The position numbers and the translations under genes were made by a program. 64,000 nucleotides of DNA from Oscillospiraceae bacterium (GTDB taxonomy: Bacteria > Bacillota > Clostridia > Oscillospirales > CAG-272). The stretch covers positions 1 through 64,000 of the forward strand of contig SVTL01000004.1 of assembly GCA_015063795.1 (NCBI GenBank), in the 5' to 3' direction. The number at the start of each line of letters is the position of its first letter. The stretch's first letter is position 1. The notes under the pieces were generated by a model. It worked only from the letters and a program-made list of their open reading frames with translations, was not told the origin of the DNA and searched no databases. This document shows positions 8,085 through 17,523 of the stretch, piece after piece.

Positions 8085-8113
8085 TTGAAAAAGATGCCCT
8101 TATGTATTATAAT
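8085..8113 (+). promoter_or_regulatory. Sigma-A promoter of the LCP gene
   Basis: TTGAAA (8085-8090) and TATAAT (8108-8113) have a 17-base spacer, 65 bases before the ATG at 8178. Confidence 0.8.
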
Positions 8114-8177
8114 GATGAGTAACAGTCGTTTCCATCCCCGTGTATGCGCTGGTCTGCGCATGGAAAGGATCTTCTTT

Positions 8178-9227
8178 ATGATTAAATTCAGAAACTTTCT
8201 GATCACCTTTTTGATCTCACTGATCGCCTTCGGCGCCGTTGCCTACTTCGGCGTGCAGATGTTCCTCGGCGATCCCTCGCTGCCGGCGGTCAATCCCGAG
8301 CAGAGCAGCTCCGACCTCTCCACAGGCACCCCCTCCCCCGAAAGCACCGGCAAATCTCCCGAGCAGACAACGCCGCCCTCCACCTCGGGCAGCGAGACGA
8401 CAGACGACAAGCCGTCCGCCGGCGATTCGTTCACCTTCCTGCTGGTGGGCACCGACTATCAGCCGTCCGTCTTTGACGACTACAAGGCCGAGGAGGAACT
8501 CCCCGAAACCGGCGATGAGCTGCTGGGGCTTCCCGACCGCGGACGTCAGATCAACGCCGACACCCTGCTGCTGCTGCGTGTGAACAAGCAGAAGCGTACC
8601 TTCCTCTTCTCCTCGCTGTCGCCGCAAATGCGGATCAGCACCGCCAACGGCGTTTACACCACGCTGTCTGGCTCCTTCCGTCAGGGCGGCATTGAGGAGC
8701 TGAAGAAAAACGTCCAGACACTGACCGGTCTCGCCCCCGATTACCACGCCGTGATCAGCCTCAACGACTGCGCCGCTCTTCTCGACATCATCGGCGACAT
8801 CTCCTTCAACGTCCCCTGCGATATGTACTACGAAGATCCCACTCAGGATCTGGTCATCGACCTGAAGAAGGGCGTGCAGACGCTTTCCTCCGAGCAAGCG
8901 GTCAAGATGCTCCGCTTCGACCGATACCCCACCACAGCCAACTCCCGCCTCACCGTTGCCATCGACTTTATGAAGACCGTCCTCGCCAAGGTCACCCAGA
9001 CCTCCTTCCTCACCAAGGCCGAGGATCTGTATGAAAAAGCATCCGAGCTGGTGGAAACCAACTTTGGATCGGCCGACCTGCTGGCAAACTTAGAGCTGAT
9101 CGCTTCCTATAAGGATTACGCCAAGGCGACGGTCACTTACCCCGCCGCCAAGGAGATCCACAACGGCCGCGACTACTTATCCCCCGATCTCAAGAGCGCG
9201 CTTTCCAAGTACGCCGTTTATAAATAA
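8178..9227 (+). CDS. LytR-CpsA-Psr (LCP) family cell-wall ligase
   Basis: This 349-residue protein has a short cytosolic N-terminus, one membrane helix ([20 protein letters not shown]) and a Ser/Thr/Pro-rich linker (residues 35-85). An LCP catalytic domain follows, with [28 protein letters not shown] and the later conserved region [14 protein letters not shown] enzymes attach teichoic acids or polysaccharides to peptidoglycan from a lipid carrier, outside the membrane. The canonical R-x-x-x-D-x-x-R segment is weak here ([20 protein letters not shown]), so it may be a divergent member. The start at 8178 has an AAAGGA site and directly precedes the membrane helix. Confidence 0.85.
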   Translation: MIKFRNFLITFLISLIAFGAVAYFGVQMFLGDPSLPAVNPEQSSSDLSTGTPSPESTGKSPEQTTPPSTSGSETTDDKPSAGDSFTFLLVGTDYQPSVFDDYKAEEELPETGDELLGLPDRGRQINADTLLLLRVNKQKRTFLFSSLSPQMRISTANGVYTTLSGSFRQGGIEELKKNVQTLTGLAPDYHAVISLNDCAALLDIIGDISFNVPCDMYYEDPTQDLVIDLKKGVQTLSSEQAVKMLRFDRYPTTANSRLTVAIDFMKTVLAKVTQTSFLTKAEDLYEKASELVETNFGSADLLANLELIASYKDYAKATVTYPAAKEIHNGRDYLSPDLKSALSKYAVYK

Positions 9228-9262
9228 GAAAAAAATTTACTAAAATACATGGAGTTACAACA

Positions 9263-10660
9263 ATGAAAAATTCGGAAAAAACAATGGAAAAAATCGTGGC
9301 TCTCTGCAAGAACCGCGGTTTTGTGTACGCAGGCTCCGAGATCTACGGCGGCCTGGCCAACACCTGGGACTACGGTCCGCTGGGCGTTGAGCTGAAGAAC
9401 AACGTCAAAAAGGCTTGGTGGAAGAAATTCGTCCAGCAGAATCCCTACAATGTGGGTATGGACGCCGCCATCCTCATGAACCCCCAGACTTGGGTTGCCT
9501 CCGGTCACGTGGGCGGCTTCTCCGACCCGCTGATGGACTGCAAGGAGTGCAAGGAGCGCTTCCGTGCCGACAAGGTCATCGAGGAGTGGTGCTCCCAGAA
9601 TGGCTTCGAGCTGGAAAAGCCCATTGATGCCTATTCTCAGGACGAGATGAAGGCCTTTGTTGAGGAGCATCAGATCCCCTGCCCCTCCTGCGGTAAGTTC
9701 AACTGGACCGACATCCGTAAGTTCAATCTGATGTTCAAGACCTTCCAGGGCGTGACCGAGGATGCGAAAAACATCGTTTACCTGCGCCCCGAGACCGCAC
9801 AGGGCATCTTCGTCAACTTCCAGAATGTACAGCGCACCACCCGCCGCAAGCTGCCCTTCGGTATCTGCCAGATCGGTAAGTCCTTCCGCAACGAGATCAC
9901 CCCCGGCAACTTCACCTTCCGTACCCGCGAGTTTGAGCAGATGGAGCTGGAGTTCTTCTGCCAGCCCGGCACCGAGCTGGAGTGGTTCAAATATTGGAAG
10001 GAATACTGCTACAAGTGGCTGCTTGACCTGGGCATGAAGCCCGAGAATCTGCGCCTGCGCGACCACGATCCCGAGGAGCTCTCCCACTATTCCAACGCCA
10101 CCACCGACTTCGAGTTCGTCTTCCCCTTCGGCTGGGGCGAGCTGTGGGGCGTTGCTTCCCGTACCAACTTCGACCTGACCGCTCACCAGACGCACTCGGG
10201 CAAGGATCAGACCTACTTCGATCAGGAGAAGAACGAGCATTACATCCCCTACGTTGTGGAGCCCTCGCTGGGCTGCGACCGCGTGACGCTGGCCTTCCTC
10301 TGCGAGGCTTACGACGAGGAGCTTGTCGGCGAGAACGACACCCGTGTGGTGCTTCGCCTGCATCCCGCTCTCGCTCCCTTCAAGTGCGCGGTGCTTCCGC
10401 TGTCCAAGAAGCTCTCCGAGCCCGCTCAGAAGCTGTATGAGTCGCTGTCCGAGGACTTCTCGGTCGATTACGACGAAAGCGGCTCGATCGGCAAGAGATA
10501 CCGCCGTGAGGACGAGATCGGCACGCCCTTCTGCGTCACGGTGGACTTTGAGACCGAGACCGACGGCTGCGTGACCGTCCGTGACCGCGATTCCATGGAG
10601 CAGGAGCGCATCCCGATGGATCAGGTCAAGGCTTACATCGAAGCCAAGCTGAAATTCTGA
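9263..10660 (+). CDS. glyQS: Glycine--tRNA ligase (alpha2, class II)
   Basis: This 465-residue enzyme is the dimeric type found in many Firmicutes. Its N-terminal part has [20 protein letters not shown] (motif 1 region) and the [12 protein letters not shown] segment. Motif 2 is in [21 protein letters not shown] and motif 3 in the [12 protein letters not shown] region. It has a C-terminal anticodon-binding domain (about 365-460). It attaches glycine to tRNA-Gly in the cytosol. The gene begins 35 bases after the LCP gene. No T-box leader is visible in that gap. Confidence 0.96.
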   Translation: MKNSEKTMEKIVALCKNRGFVYAGSEIYGGLANTWDYGPLGVELKNNVKKAWWKKFVQQNPYNVGMDAAILMNPQTWVASGHVGGFSDPLMDCKECKERFRADKVIEEWCSQNGFELEKPIDAYSQDEMKAFVEEHQIPCPSCGKFNWTDIRKFNLMFKTFQGVTEDAKNIVYLRPETAQGIFVNFQNVQRTTRRKLPFGICQIGKSFRNEITPGNFTFRTREFEQMELEFFCQPGTELEWFKYWKEYCYKWLLDLGMKPENLRLRDHDPEELSHYSNATTDFEFVFPFGWGELWGVASRTNFDLTAHQTHSGKDQTYFDQEKNEHYIPYVVEPSLGCDRVTLAFLCEAYDEELVGENDTRVVLRLHPALAPFKCAVLPLSKKLSEPAQKLYESLSEDFSVDYDESGSIGKRYRREDEIGTPFCVTVDFETETDGCVTVRDRDSMEQERIPMDQVKAYIEAKLKF

Positions 10661-10697
10661 TCGGCACAAGCTTTCCGAACGCAACGCTGAGAACAGC

Positions 10698-10731
10698 AAA
10701 ACGCCCCGTTTTTTACGGGGCGTTGTTTTTT
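10698..10731 (+). terminator. Terminator of glyQS
   Basis: ACGCCCCG and CGGGGCGT flank a seven-base loop and are followed by a T-run. Confidence 0.85.
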
Positions 10732-10794
10732 GCAGACGTTGTTTTTTGGCAAAAGGGCAAGAGGCTGCCGACACGAATTTTTTACGGTGGACGC

Positions 10795-10826
10795 AAAAAG
10801 GCGCGGTTTGAAACCGCGCCTTTTTT
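10795..10826 (-). terminator. Terminator of the giant repeat protein gene
   Basis: A perfect GGCGCGGTTT/AAACCGCGCC inverted repeat lies between A- and T-runs. It can stop transcription from both sides and lies 25 bases after the stop at 10845. Confidence 0.85.
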
Positions 10827-10844
10827 ATTTGGTTTTTTTGTTGC

Positions 10845-13800
10845 TTATGCTGCGGGAGCAGGTGCTACCATAGGAGCAACAATGGGTGCTGCTGCAATCT
10901 CAGAGGAAACCGAAGCATTCGTTGCTGCTGCACCGCCGGCCAGCGTGGTGAGGCGGGCGCGAAGCACTTCGGAGAGAGATGCCATATAGTCGGCATCAGC
11001 AACAGCCTGCTGTGCTACATAGCGAACGCTTCTCCACAGACCTTCGCCTGCCTTGATGGTTGCAAGGTCGGAGTGGACGATCTTGTTGTTATCCGTGTCC
11101 GTCAGACCGACATAGTTGCCGTAAAGAACCTCACCGCTCTTGGTGATGACATATTCGCGGAAGACAAAGTTGTTGGTTGCATAGACGTTGATGCCGTCGT
11201 TGCCGGTCTTGGTGTTAACCAGAACAGCGGTGTAGTAGTAATTGTCAGCGTCCTTGGTGAAGTACTTGTTCACACCGGAGGTGGTGTCAACAAGAGCAAC
11301 CTTCATCGCAAGACCGGTCGTGTTGGCCTCCGAACGAACATCGTCGAGAGTAAGAGCGCGACCCGTTGCATCATCGTGGGGGAAGTTCTTGGCATTACCA
11401 ACCAGAATACCGGCTTCCTGAACATACTTCAACGAATCCTGAGCCAGACCGATCTGGAAGCGGAGACCCTCGGTACCGGTCAAACGAATGGAGGTGCCGC
11501 TATAGAAGAAGTCAGAAGTGGGCAGGATCAGCTCGTGTGCGCCAACGCTGTTGTTTCTGCCTGCGCTGTAGAAGGTCTCGCCGTTCGGGCCGGCAGCGGG
11601 ATATACATCCACAGGCTGCTTGGTTCCGGTTGCGAGAATATACGCGCTGTTGATCGGAATGGATGCACTCTTGCTTCTGTTATAGCTGGTCTTCGTCCAA
11701 TACTCAAGTGCGGTCATATCCGAGAAGTCGATAACACCGTAGTACACACCATCAGGAGCATTGGAACCGCTTCCGAACCAAACCAGGTTAGCATAAGCGG
11801 TGGAAGCATTCCAGTTGGTTCCCTTATACTTAACGGTCATCTTACCGCCGTTTTCAGGGTTTGCTGCATCATACTCGGTAGCGAAAGCGCCATAGCCGAG
11901 GTGGATATGGTCAAAGTTGATGCCCTTCGATCCGGTGCCATCATAGGTCACGTTGATGTTGCCGTGAACCTGACCCCAAGGCTTAACCACACCGTCCACG
12001 GTGCATTTTGCATACGAGGTGAGGATCATCTGACCGATGGTTGCGCCGTCATTGATGTTGATGTTAAGATCGCCGAGAATATCACCATAACCGGTCACAT
12101 CGGTGGTGCTGGAACCAGCGCCAGTAAGACGGATGGTGCTTCCGATCGTTGCATTGGCAACCGTAAGGTTGACATCGCCCCAAATGCGGCCGCCGCCCTT
12201 CTTAGCACCGCCATAGGCACCAAAGTAAACTTCTTTTTCAATTGTGCCGCCCAGGATGTTGATGTTGACATCACCCTTGATGGCACTGTCATCGCCCTCC
12301 TTGTTCGGGAAGTTCTGAGTCTGATACTGATACCAGGTACCGCTCTTGACGGTAACATCAACGACAACGCCGTCGTTATCGTTATCGGCGGTTACACCCC
12401 ACATAACACCACCGATGATGGTAGGAGCTATAGCACCGGAAGCCTTGGTCGTGGTGATACCCTCACCGAAAATGGTGGTAACACCGCGGCTGCAAATGTT
12501 CATGGTCTTCGTACCCTTGCAGGTGATGTTCAGGTTTTCCCAGATCCAAGTCGTACCATTGTTACCGCTGACATTGGAATTAGACAAGAAGAGACGAGTC
12601 ATATTTTTCGAGGTATCCAGGATAAGCTCGGCGCCGGCATCCTTATAGTTCACACCGTCGGGACCGATGCTGGTCAGCGTAATGGTCTGCTTATGAGCGT
12701 TGGGCAAATAGAAGTTGGTAATCGCCGTAATATCCGTGCCGCCACCGAATGCGATGGTTACATCGTCAACCAGAATCACTCTGCCGCAGCCGCCGCTGGC
12801 CGAGATTTTTTTCATAGCCAGATAGAGGGCGCTCTGCTGATAGTCCGTAGAGGTTGCGGGAGCGCCGGTGGTCATAGCGGTCGCATAAGCCGTTCCGTTA
12901 CCCATTGCATTGGCAGCAGAGGAGCCGTCGCCAAGACCCTTAGCTACATCGGCAATGTAAACATCCAACGTAGGACCAACGATCTCATGGATACCATATG
13001 TATTTTGGGTACCGTTACCGAAGGTGGTTTCGCCGTTAGGACCGGAAGCGGTGGTGTTGGCACCGGTTTTGGTGTTATAGCTCTTGTTGAGCTTTTTTAC
13101 GGTAGAATCGGCGCCGTAAGTAAAGGTCTTTGCCCAGTAATCGGCATAGGACATGCCGGAGAAGTCGACAACGGCATAGTAATTACCGAGAGTAGCATTG
13201 GAGCCCTGGCCGCACCACAGGAGCAGGCTGTAGGAAGCGCCGGTAGACGTCCAATTGTTGCCATTAATCTTATAGGTGAGCTTGCCTCCGTTTTCGGGCT
13301 TGGCAGGGTCATATGCATTGGCAAAGCCGCCGTATCCGAGATAGACATCCTTGAACGTGAGGCCCTTGGTTCCGGTTCCGTTGTAGGTAATGGTGATATT
13401 ACCGTGCGTCTGACCGTAAGGCTTCGTAACCGAAGTTTCAACTCCGTCAACAGTCTCTGTGACCGTATTCTTGCCGTTGGGCGAGAGGTAGATCGTACCG
13501 ATGGATGCACCATCGTTCACGGTGATATTCACATCGCCGAGGACATCCGCATAGCCGGCCATATCGGTGACATTACCCGAGGAGGTCAGCTTGATGTTGC
13601 CGACCGTGGCATTGGCAATGGTGAGGTTCACATCGCCCCAGATCTGGCCGCCACCCTTTTTGGCCGACGTAGCAGATCCGTAGTAAATCGTTCCGCCGAA
13701 GGTACCGCCGAGGATGTTGATGTTAACATCGCCCTTGATGGCACTGGCAGCACCCGTCGAGTTCGGGAAGTTCTGCGTCTGATAATCGTTCCAGGTACCG

Positions 13801-16214
13801 CTCTTAACGGTGACATCGGAAGCAATACCGTCGTTGTCGTTATCGTTGGTTGCACCCCACATCTGACCGCCGATGATGGTGGGAGCCTTTGTACCGGTCA
13901 TCACCAGACCTTCGCCGAAGACGGTGGTGATACCCTTACAAATGATATTCATGGTCTTGGAGCCCTTGCAGGAAATGTTCATGTTTTCCCAGGTCCAAGC
14001 AGAACCGTTGTTGCCGGAAGTGTTGGAGTTTGCGAGGAAGAAACGAACCGCATTGTAAGAGGTGTCCAGAACAAACTCGGCACCGGCAGTTCGGTAATCC
14101 ACGCCATTGGGGTCCTTCGAGGTCAGCTTGATGGACAGCCCGTGAGCATTGGGAAGATAGCTGTTGATAATTTCGGCAGTTGTTCCGGCGCCAAAAGCAA
14201 GAGTGAAATCATCGCAGATGACGATGGTTGCATCCTTGCCGCCGGCCGCGATTTTTTCAACTGCCAGATAGAGAGCACTGCTCTTGTAGTCATTGCTGGT
14301 GGCAGCTGCCTTATTGGTGAGAGCATCGGCATAAGCCTTGCCGTTACCCATAGCATTGGCAGCGGAAGAGCCATCGCCGAGGCCCTTGGCTTCATCCGCA
14401 ATATAAATTACGTTCGCCGTTACAACCGGTCCGGGGGCAGCGGTAACCGTAACCGGAACAGAGACCTCAAAGTTCTCGCTATATGCACCCTTGCCGGAAA
14501 CGGTCACAGCATTGGTGCCTGCCGTCAGAGCAGAATTGGGGTAGGTGAAGCCTTCGGTCACTGCAAGAGTGTGGCCGCTGGCATACGTGAGCGTGACAGC
14601 CATGCCGGCAGGATTAAAGGTTTCGCCGGCGGTGTACGCAACCTTGGCGGGATTGGCCGAAACGACCGCAGAGGCGAGTGCATTCGCAGGAGCCACTACG
14701 GCATCATAGCCATAGCCGGTTTGTGTTCCGGCAGCATATCTCGTCTGTCCCTCAGGCATATGAACCGGAGTGATCGTCGAGGTGGTATAGTAACCGTTGT
14801 TGAGCTTGCGATCGGTGTTGTAGATTTTATTCCAGTATTCATCATAGGTCAGGCCGGAGAAGTCAATGACGGAATTGTGATAGCCCGCCGTTGCCGTTGT
14901 CGTGTTATAAGCAACAAACGTGAAGGGTCTTGCCGAGGTCTGCCAGTTCGTTCCGTTCACCTTCAGCGTGTACTTGCTGTCCGCAGAGGTGAGACCGCCA
15001 TATCCGAGGTTGATCTGGCTGAAGGTGATCGCGCTGTCTGCCGACGTTGTTTTGTCCGCATTGAGATTCACCGTCACATTGCCGCCGATCTGACCATACA
15101 GGGAGGCGGTAGCATCCGTCGACGAGGAGGTTGCCAGCGTGAGATACATCTGATTGTTCAGAGTGGTGCCTTTATTGATGTTTACGGTAACATTGCCGAG
15201 AATGTTGCCCATGGCAGCATACGTTCTTGTTCCGGTAGCAGCCGTTCCGTTTGTGGTGGTCAAAACGACCTTGTTTGCCGTTACATCGGTCAGGCTCATG
15301 GTCAGATCGCCCTTGATCTGGCCCTGATTGGCATAATAATAGGTGGAACCAACCGTATTGGCAACGATGCCGGCATATACGCCACTGGTACCAATCATAT
15401 GGAATTTGCAGTTGCTGAAATCCAGATTTACATTGCCGTTGATGCTATATCCGGAAGGCATGAAGAAGGAGGTGTACATGCAATAGTCGCCGCTCTTGAT
15501 CGTGACATCAACAGCGCGCATTTTTCCATTCGCATCAGCAGTCTGCGTTCTGGTGGGAGCAAGATGAGCCGAAGCAATGTAAAAACCGCCGACAAGGTAC
15601 GGATACACCGAATAGGTGGTGGCTCCGTTGGGCTGCGTGACGGTGATGTTTTCGCCGAGCGTTGTCTTATGGCCGGCAAAAACCCAATAGAAGCCCTTTG
15701 TTCCGGTGCGGTAAATGTTCAGGTTCTCATATACAACCGTTCCGCAGCCGGCTTTTGTTGCATCCGTAAACTGATGCAAAAACAGCGAAGAGTTCGTCGA
15801 ATCCACGATCCATTTGGCGGTTTCATAATAATCCACGCCGCCGTAAGAACCGGTAACGGTTATTGTCGTGTCTTTCGCAATGTCAGGAAGATAGAAATTG
15901 CCACCGGAGGGCATTCCAACCGTGGTATCGCCAACGATGACGATGGTACCGTTGGTACCGGCCGTTGCAATCTTGTTCCATGCCAGATAGAAGGCACTGG
16001 CCTTATAGTCGGCACCTGTCGCCGGAACACCGTTGCTCAGGGTGTAGGCAGAGCCATTGCCGAGAGGCTTATCCGGCGAAGTGCCGTCGCCCGTTCCGGC
16101 ATCCGAGATATAGACAACCGTCTCGCCTGCCGCTGCTGCCGAGAAGGCAAACAGAGAAGCCATGACGATCATCAATACCGCGAGAGCCGCTGTTATGATG
16201 ATACGCTTTTTCAT
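10845..16214 (-). CDS. Giant secreted protein with three homologous beta-helix-like modules and an Ig-like domain
   Basis: This 1789-residue protein starts with a clear signal peptide (MKKRIIITAALAVLMIVMAS, cleaved near AAA) and a strong GGAGG site. Three related modules of about 480 residues begin near residues 30, 600 and 1085. Each opens with YI(S/A)D-x-GxGDGxS-xxxAMGNG-xAY, then a nucleating segment and many GDVN-(I/L)-x-I-x-x-(A/G)-x-(I/V)-G turns typical of right-handed beta-helices, and closes with YxxxIDFSGMSYxxYW. Module 1 carries an extra bacterial Ig-like domain (about 545-595). The last 220 residues form a separate domain (SGTSIRLTGTEGLRFQIGL onward), ending in an Ala/Pro-rich tail with no LPXTG, SLH, dockerin or membrane anchor. 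A surface adhesin or polysaccharide-binding role is inference. Confidence 0.85.
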   Translation of the reverse strand: MKKRIIITAALAVLMIVMASLFAFSAAAAGETVVYISDAGTGDGTSPDKPLGNGSAYTLSNGVPATGADYKASAFYLAWNKIATAGTNGTIVIVGDTTVGMPSGGNFYLPDIAKDTTITVTGSYGGVDYYETAKWIVDSTNSSLFLHQFTDATKAGCGTVVYENLNIYRTGTKGFYWVFAGHKTTLGENITVTQPNGATTYSVYPYLVGGFYIASAHLAPTRTQTADANGKMRAVDVTIKSGDYCMYTSFFMPSGYSINGNVNLDFSNCKFHMIGTSGVYAGIVANTVGSTYYYANQGQIKGDLTMSLTDVTANKVVLTTTNGTAATGTRTYAAMGNILGNVTVNINKGTTLNNQMYLTLATSSSTDATASLYGQIGGNVTVNLNADKTTSADSAITFSQINLGYGGLTSADSKYTLKVNGTNWQTSARPFTFVAYNTTTATAGYHNSVIDFSGLTYDEYWNKIYNTDRKLNNGYYTTSTITPVHMPEGQTRYAAGTQTGYGYDAVVAPANALASAVVSANPAKVAYTAGETFNPAGMAVTLTYASGHTLAVTEGFTYPNSALTAGTNAVTVSGKGAYSENFEVSVPVTVTAAPGPVVTANVIYIADEAKGLGDGSSAANAMGNGKAYADALTNKAAATSNDYKSSALYLAVEKIAAGGKDATIVICDDFTLAFGAGTTAEIINSYLPNAHGLSIKLTSKDPNGVDYRTAGAEFVLDTSYNAVRFFLANSNTSGNNGSAWTWENMNISCKGSKTMNIICKGITTVFGEGLVMTGTKAPTIIGGQMWGATNDNDNDGIASDVTVKSGTWNDYQTQNFPNSTGAASAIKGDVNINILGGTFGGTIYYGSATSAKKGGGQIWGDVNLTIANATVGNIKLTSSGNVTDMAGYADVLGDVNITVNDGASIGTIYLSPNGKNTVTETVDGVETSVTKPYGQTHGNITITYNGTGTKGLTFKDVYLGYGGFANAYDPAKPENGGKLTYKINGNNWTSTGASYSLLLWCGQGSNATLGNYYAVVDFSGMSYADYWAKTFTYGADSTVKKLNKSYNTKTGANTTASGPNGETTFGNGTQNTYGIHEIVGPTLDVYIADVAKGLGDGSSAANAMGNGTAYATAMTTGAPATSTDYQQSALYLAMKKISASGGCGRVILVDDVTIAFGGGTDITAITNFYLPNAHKQTITLTSIGPDGVNYKDAGAELILDTSKNMTRLFLSNSNVSGNNGTTWIWENLNITCKGTKTMNICSRGVTTIFGEGITTTKASGAIAPTIIGGVMWGVTADNDNDGVVVDVTVKSGTWYQYQTQNFPNKEGDDSAIKGDVNINILGGTIEKEVYFGAYGGAKKGGGRIWGDVNLTVANATIGSTIRLTGAGSSTTDVTGYGDILGDLNININDGATIGQMILTSYAKCTVDGVVKPWGQVHGNINVTYDGTGSKGINFDHIHLGYGAFATEYDAANPENGGKMTVKYKGTNWNASTAYANLVWFGSGSNAPDGVYYGVIDFSDMTALEYWTKTSYNRSKSASIPINSAYILATGTKQPVDVYPAAGPNGETFYSAGRNNSVGAHELILPTSDFFYSGTSIRLTGTEGLRFQIGLAQDSLKYVQEAGILVGNAKNFPHDDATGRALTLDDVRSEANTTGLAMKVALVDTTSGVNKYFTKDADNYYYTAVLVNTKTGNDGINVYATNNFVFREYVITKSGEVLYGNYVGLTDTDNNKIVHSDLATIKAGEGLWRSVRYVAQQAVADADYMASLSEVLRARLTTLAGGAAATNASVSSEIAAAPIVAPMVAPAPAA

Positions 16215-16302
16215 AATTTTTTCCTCCAAAATTATGTATATAATAAATTTATTTTTCCACAAAAAGAGAGCATGGTGACAATTTACCATCTTATATAGTA
16301 AT

Positions 16303-16331
16303 AGCATATCACTTCGTTTCCGATTTGTCAA
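16303..16331 (-). promoter_or_regulatory. Sigma-A promoter of the giant repeat protein
   Basis: On the minus strand, consensus TTGACA (16326-16331) and TATGCT (16303-16308) have a 17-base spacer, giving a leader of about 85 bases. Confidence 0.85.
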
Positions 16332-16520
16332 TAACTTTTTTGTATTTTCTTCACGTTCCTTTTCATTTTCTTGTGTTTTCTTTGTAAGTGGTGTGGGCGA
16401 ATGGTACAAATCGCTCCTTTCTTTTTGTGCATTGTGCTGATTTTTCGTTTTTCGCGCTCGGCGGACGCGCTTTTTGTGCTATACTGTTGGAAAGCTTTGT
16501 TGAAAGAAGGATTTCTGAAT

Positions 16521-17063
16521 ATGGCGGATTATAAAAAGATCGTTGCGGTGGTCGGCATGTGCGGAAGCGGCAAGAGCGTTGCCACCGAATTTTTCTGCGA
16601 GGCCGGCTGGGAGAAGATCTACTTCGGCGGTCTCACCATGGACGTGCTCGCTCAGCGCGGGCTTCCCAAAACCGAGGCCAATGAGCGTATCGTCCGCGAG
16701 AGCCTCCGCGCCGAGCATGGACCCGGTGCCTTTGCCAAGCTCCTCCTTCCCCGGATCGAGCAGACCGCGCTTCGCTCCAACACCGTTCTCGACGGTCTCT
16801 ACTCCTGGTCGGAATACAAGGAGCTGAAAAACCATTTCGGTGACGCGCTGACCGTTCTGGCCGTGATCACTCCCAAAAAGCTCCGTTACGAGCGGCTGAC
16901 CGTCCGCAAGGTGCGTCCCCTCACCTTCGAGGAGAGCGAAAAGCGTGACTTCGCCGAGATCGAGAACATCGAAAAGGGCGGTCCCATCGCCATCGCCGAC
17001 GTCTATGTGGACAACTCCGGCGACGTCGCCTCCCTCCGCAAGCAGCTGGAGAAGTTGTTATAA
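16521..17063 (+). CDS. UPF0200-like P-loop nucleotide kinase
   Basis: This 180-residue protein has a Walker A motif GMCGSGKS (residues 12-19). Its sequence order follows archaeal UPF0200 and dephospho-CoA kinase-like proteins: MDVLAQRGLPKTEANERIVR, LRAEHGPGAFAKLL, a VLDGLYSWSEYKEL segment, a lid-like RYERLTVRKVRPLTFEES, then RDFAEIENIEKGGPIAIADV and a final DNSGD. The cellular substrate is unknown. The ATG at 16521 follows AGAAGGA; the open frame extends upstream but without family similarity. It is a single gene, with a terminator-like repeat 18 bases downstream. Confidence 0.78.
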   Translation: MADYKKIVAVVGMCGSGKSVATEFFCEAGWEKIYFGGLTMDVLAQRGLPKTEANERIVRESLRAEHGPGAFAKLLLPRIEQTALRSNTVLDGLYSWSEYKELKNHFGDALTVLAVITPKKLRYERLTVRKVRPLTFEESEKRDFAEIENIEKGGPIAIADVYVDNSGDVASLRKQLEKLL

Positions 17064-17081
17064 GAATTGAAGAGTTTTTTA

Positions 17082-17119
17082 CCAAAGGGGGACCTTTTTG
17101 AAAAAAGGTCCCCCTTTGG
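17082..17119. terminator. Long perfect inverted repeat, likely terminator
   Basis: CCAAAGGGGGACCTTTTT and AAAAAGGTCCCCCTTTGG flank a two-base centre. It is fully symmetric, 18 bases after the kinase stop, but the T-tract lies inside the stem, so it is an unusual terminator. Confidence 0.6.
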
Positions 17120-17230
17120 AATCCCCCTCAAAAACGTTCCTGAATGGGAATAGGCCTGGGGGGAAGATGCGCGAGAATGCGTTTGGAAAGCGGAATCGGA
17201 AACGGGCTTGCTCCCGCCGTGAAAGCGGAC

Positions 17231-17371
17231 TGCACTTCGGTGCGCGATACATTTGGTTTTGCCGAATGGGAATTGCCCCTACGGGGCATGAATAGACGCT
17301 TTGCGTCATGAATGGAAATCTTTGATTTCATGAATTGAACTTCGTTCATGAATTGTCCGCTTCGCGGACAT
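17231..17371. repeat. Hairpin array 2 (ATGAAT-type spacers)
   Basis: Consecutive short hairpins with three-base loops are joined by ATGAAT/ATGAATT. They are GCAC-TTC-GGTGC, GCCCC-TAC-GGGGC, GACGC-TTT-GCGTC, GAAATC-TTT-GATTTC, GAAC-TTC-GTTC and GTCCGC-TTC-GCGGAC. The same spacer word and the GAAC-TTC-GTTC unit reappear in array 3. Confidence 0.8.
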
Positions 17372-17436
17372 GAAAATCGCTGGGGAGCTAGCTCCCGCCG
17401 TTTGGCACGGCACAAAAAGCACGAAAGCAAAAAACA

Positions 17437-17476
17437 ACCCAACAGGAGCCGAAGCTTCCGTTGGGTATTTTTTATT
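17437..17476 (-). terminator. Terminator of the LRR lipoprotein operon
   Basis: ACCCAAC with inner GGAGC pairs with GCTTCC and GTTGGGT. T- and A-rich flanks on both sides allow termination in both directions. Confidence 0.6.
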
Positions 17477-17523
17477 TTTTATCCTTATTATATATGCGGT
17501 ATTCGTCCGCCGTTTTGTTTTCT

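Larger units (their letters stand above)
17064..17523. other. Gene-free region with terminator repeat and hairpin array 2
   Basis: No coding gene is supported here. The stretch holds a long perfect inverted repeat (17082-17119), the hairpin array at 17231-17371, and the terminator at 17437-17476. It lies between convergent genes. Confidence 0.7.

Noticed and set aside
9228-9262. T-box riboswitch before the glycyl-tRNA synthetase gene
   Set aside because: The gap to the upstream gene is only 35 bases, too short for a T-box leader, and no T-box sequence is present.
11073-16298. Antisense open frame of 1741 codons opposite the giant repeat protein
   Set aside because: It has no signal peptide, domain or ribosome site, and it mirrors the repeats of the minus-strand gene, which has a signal peptide, promoter, Shine-Dalgarno and terminator. 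Repeated codon patterns explain the long open frame.
17231-17371. CRISPR array
   Set aside because: Units are unequal, the 'repeats' are different palindromes, there are no unique 30-base spacers, and no cas gene is near.
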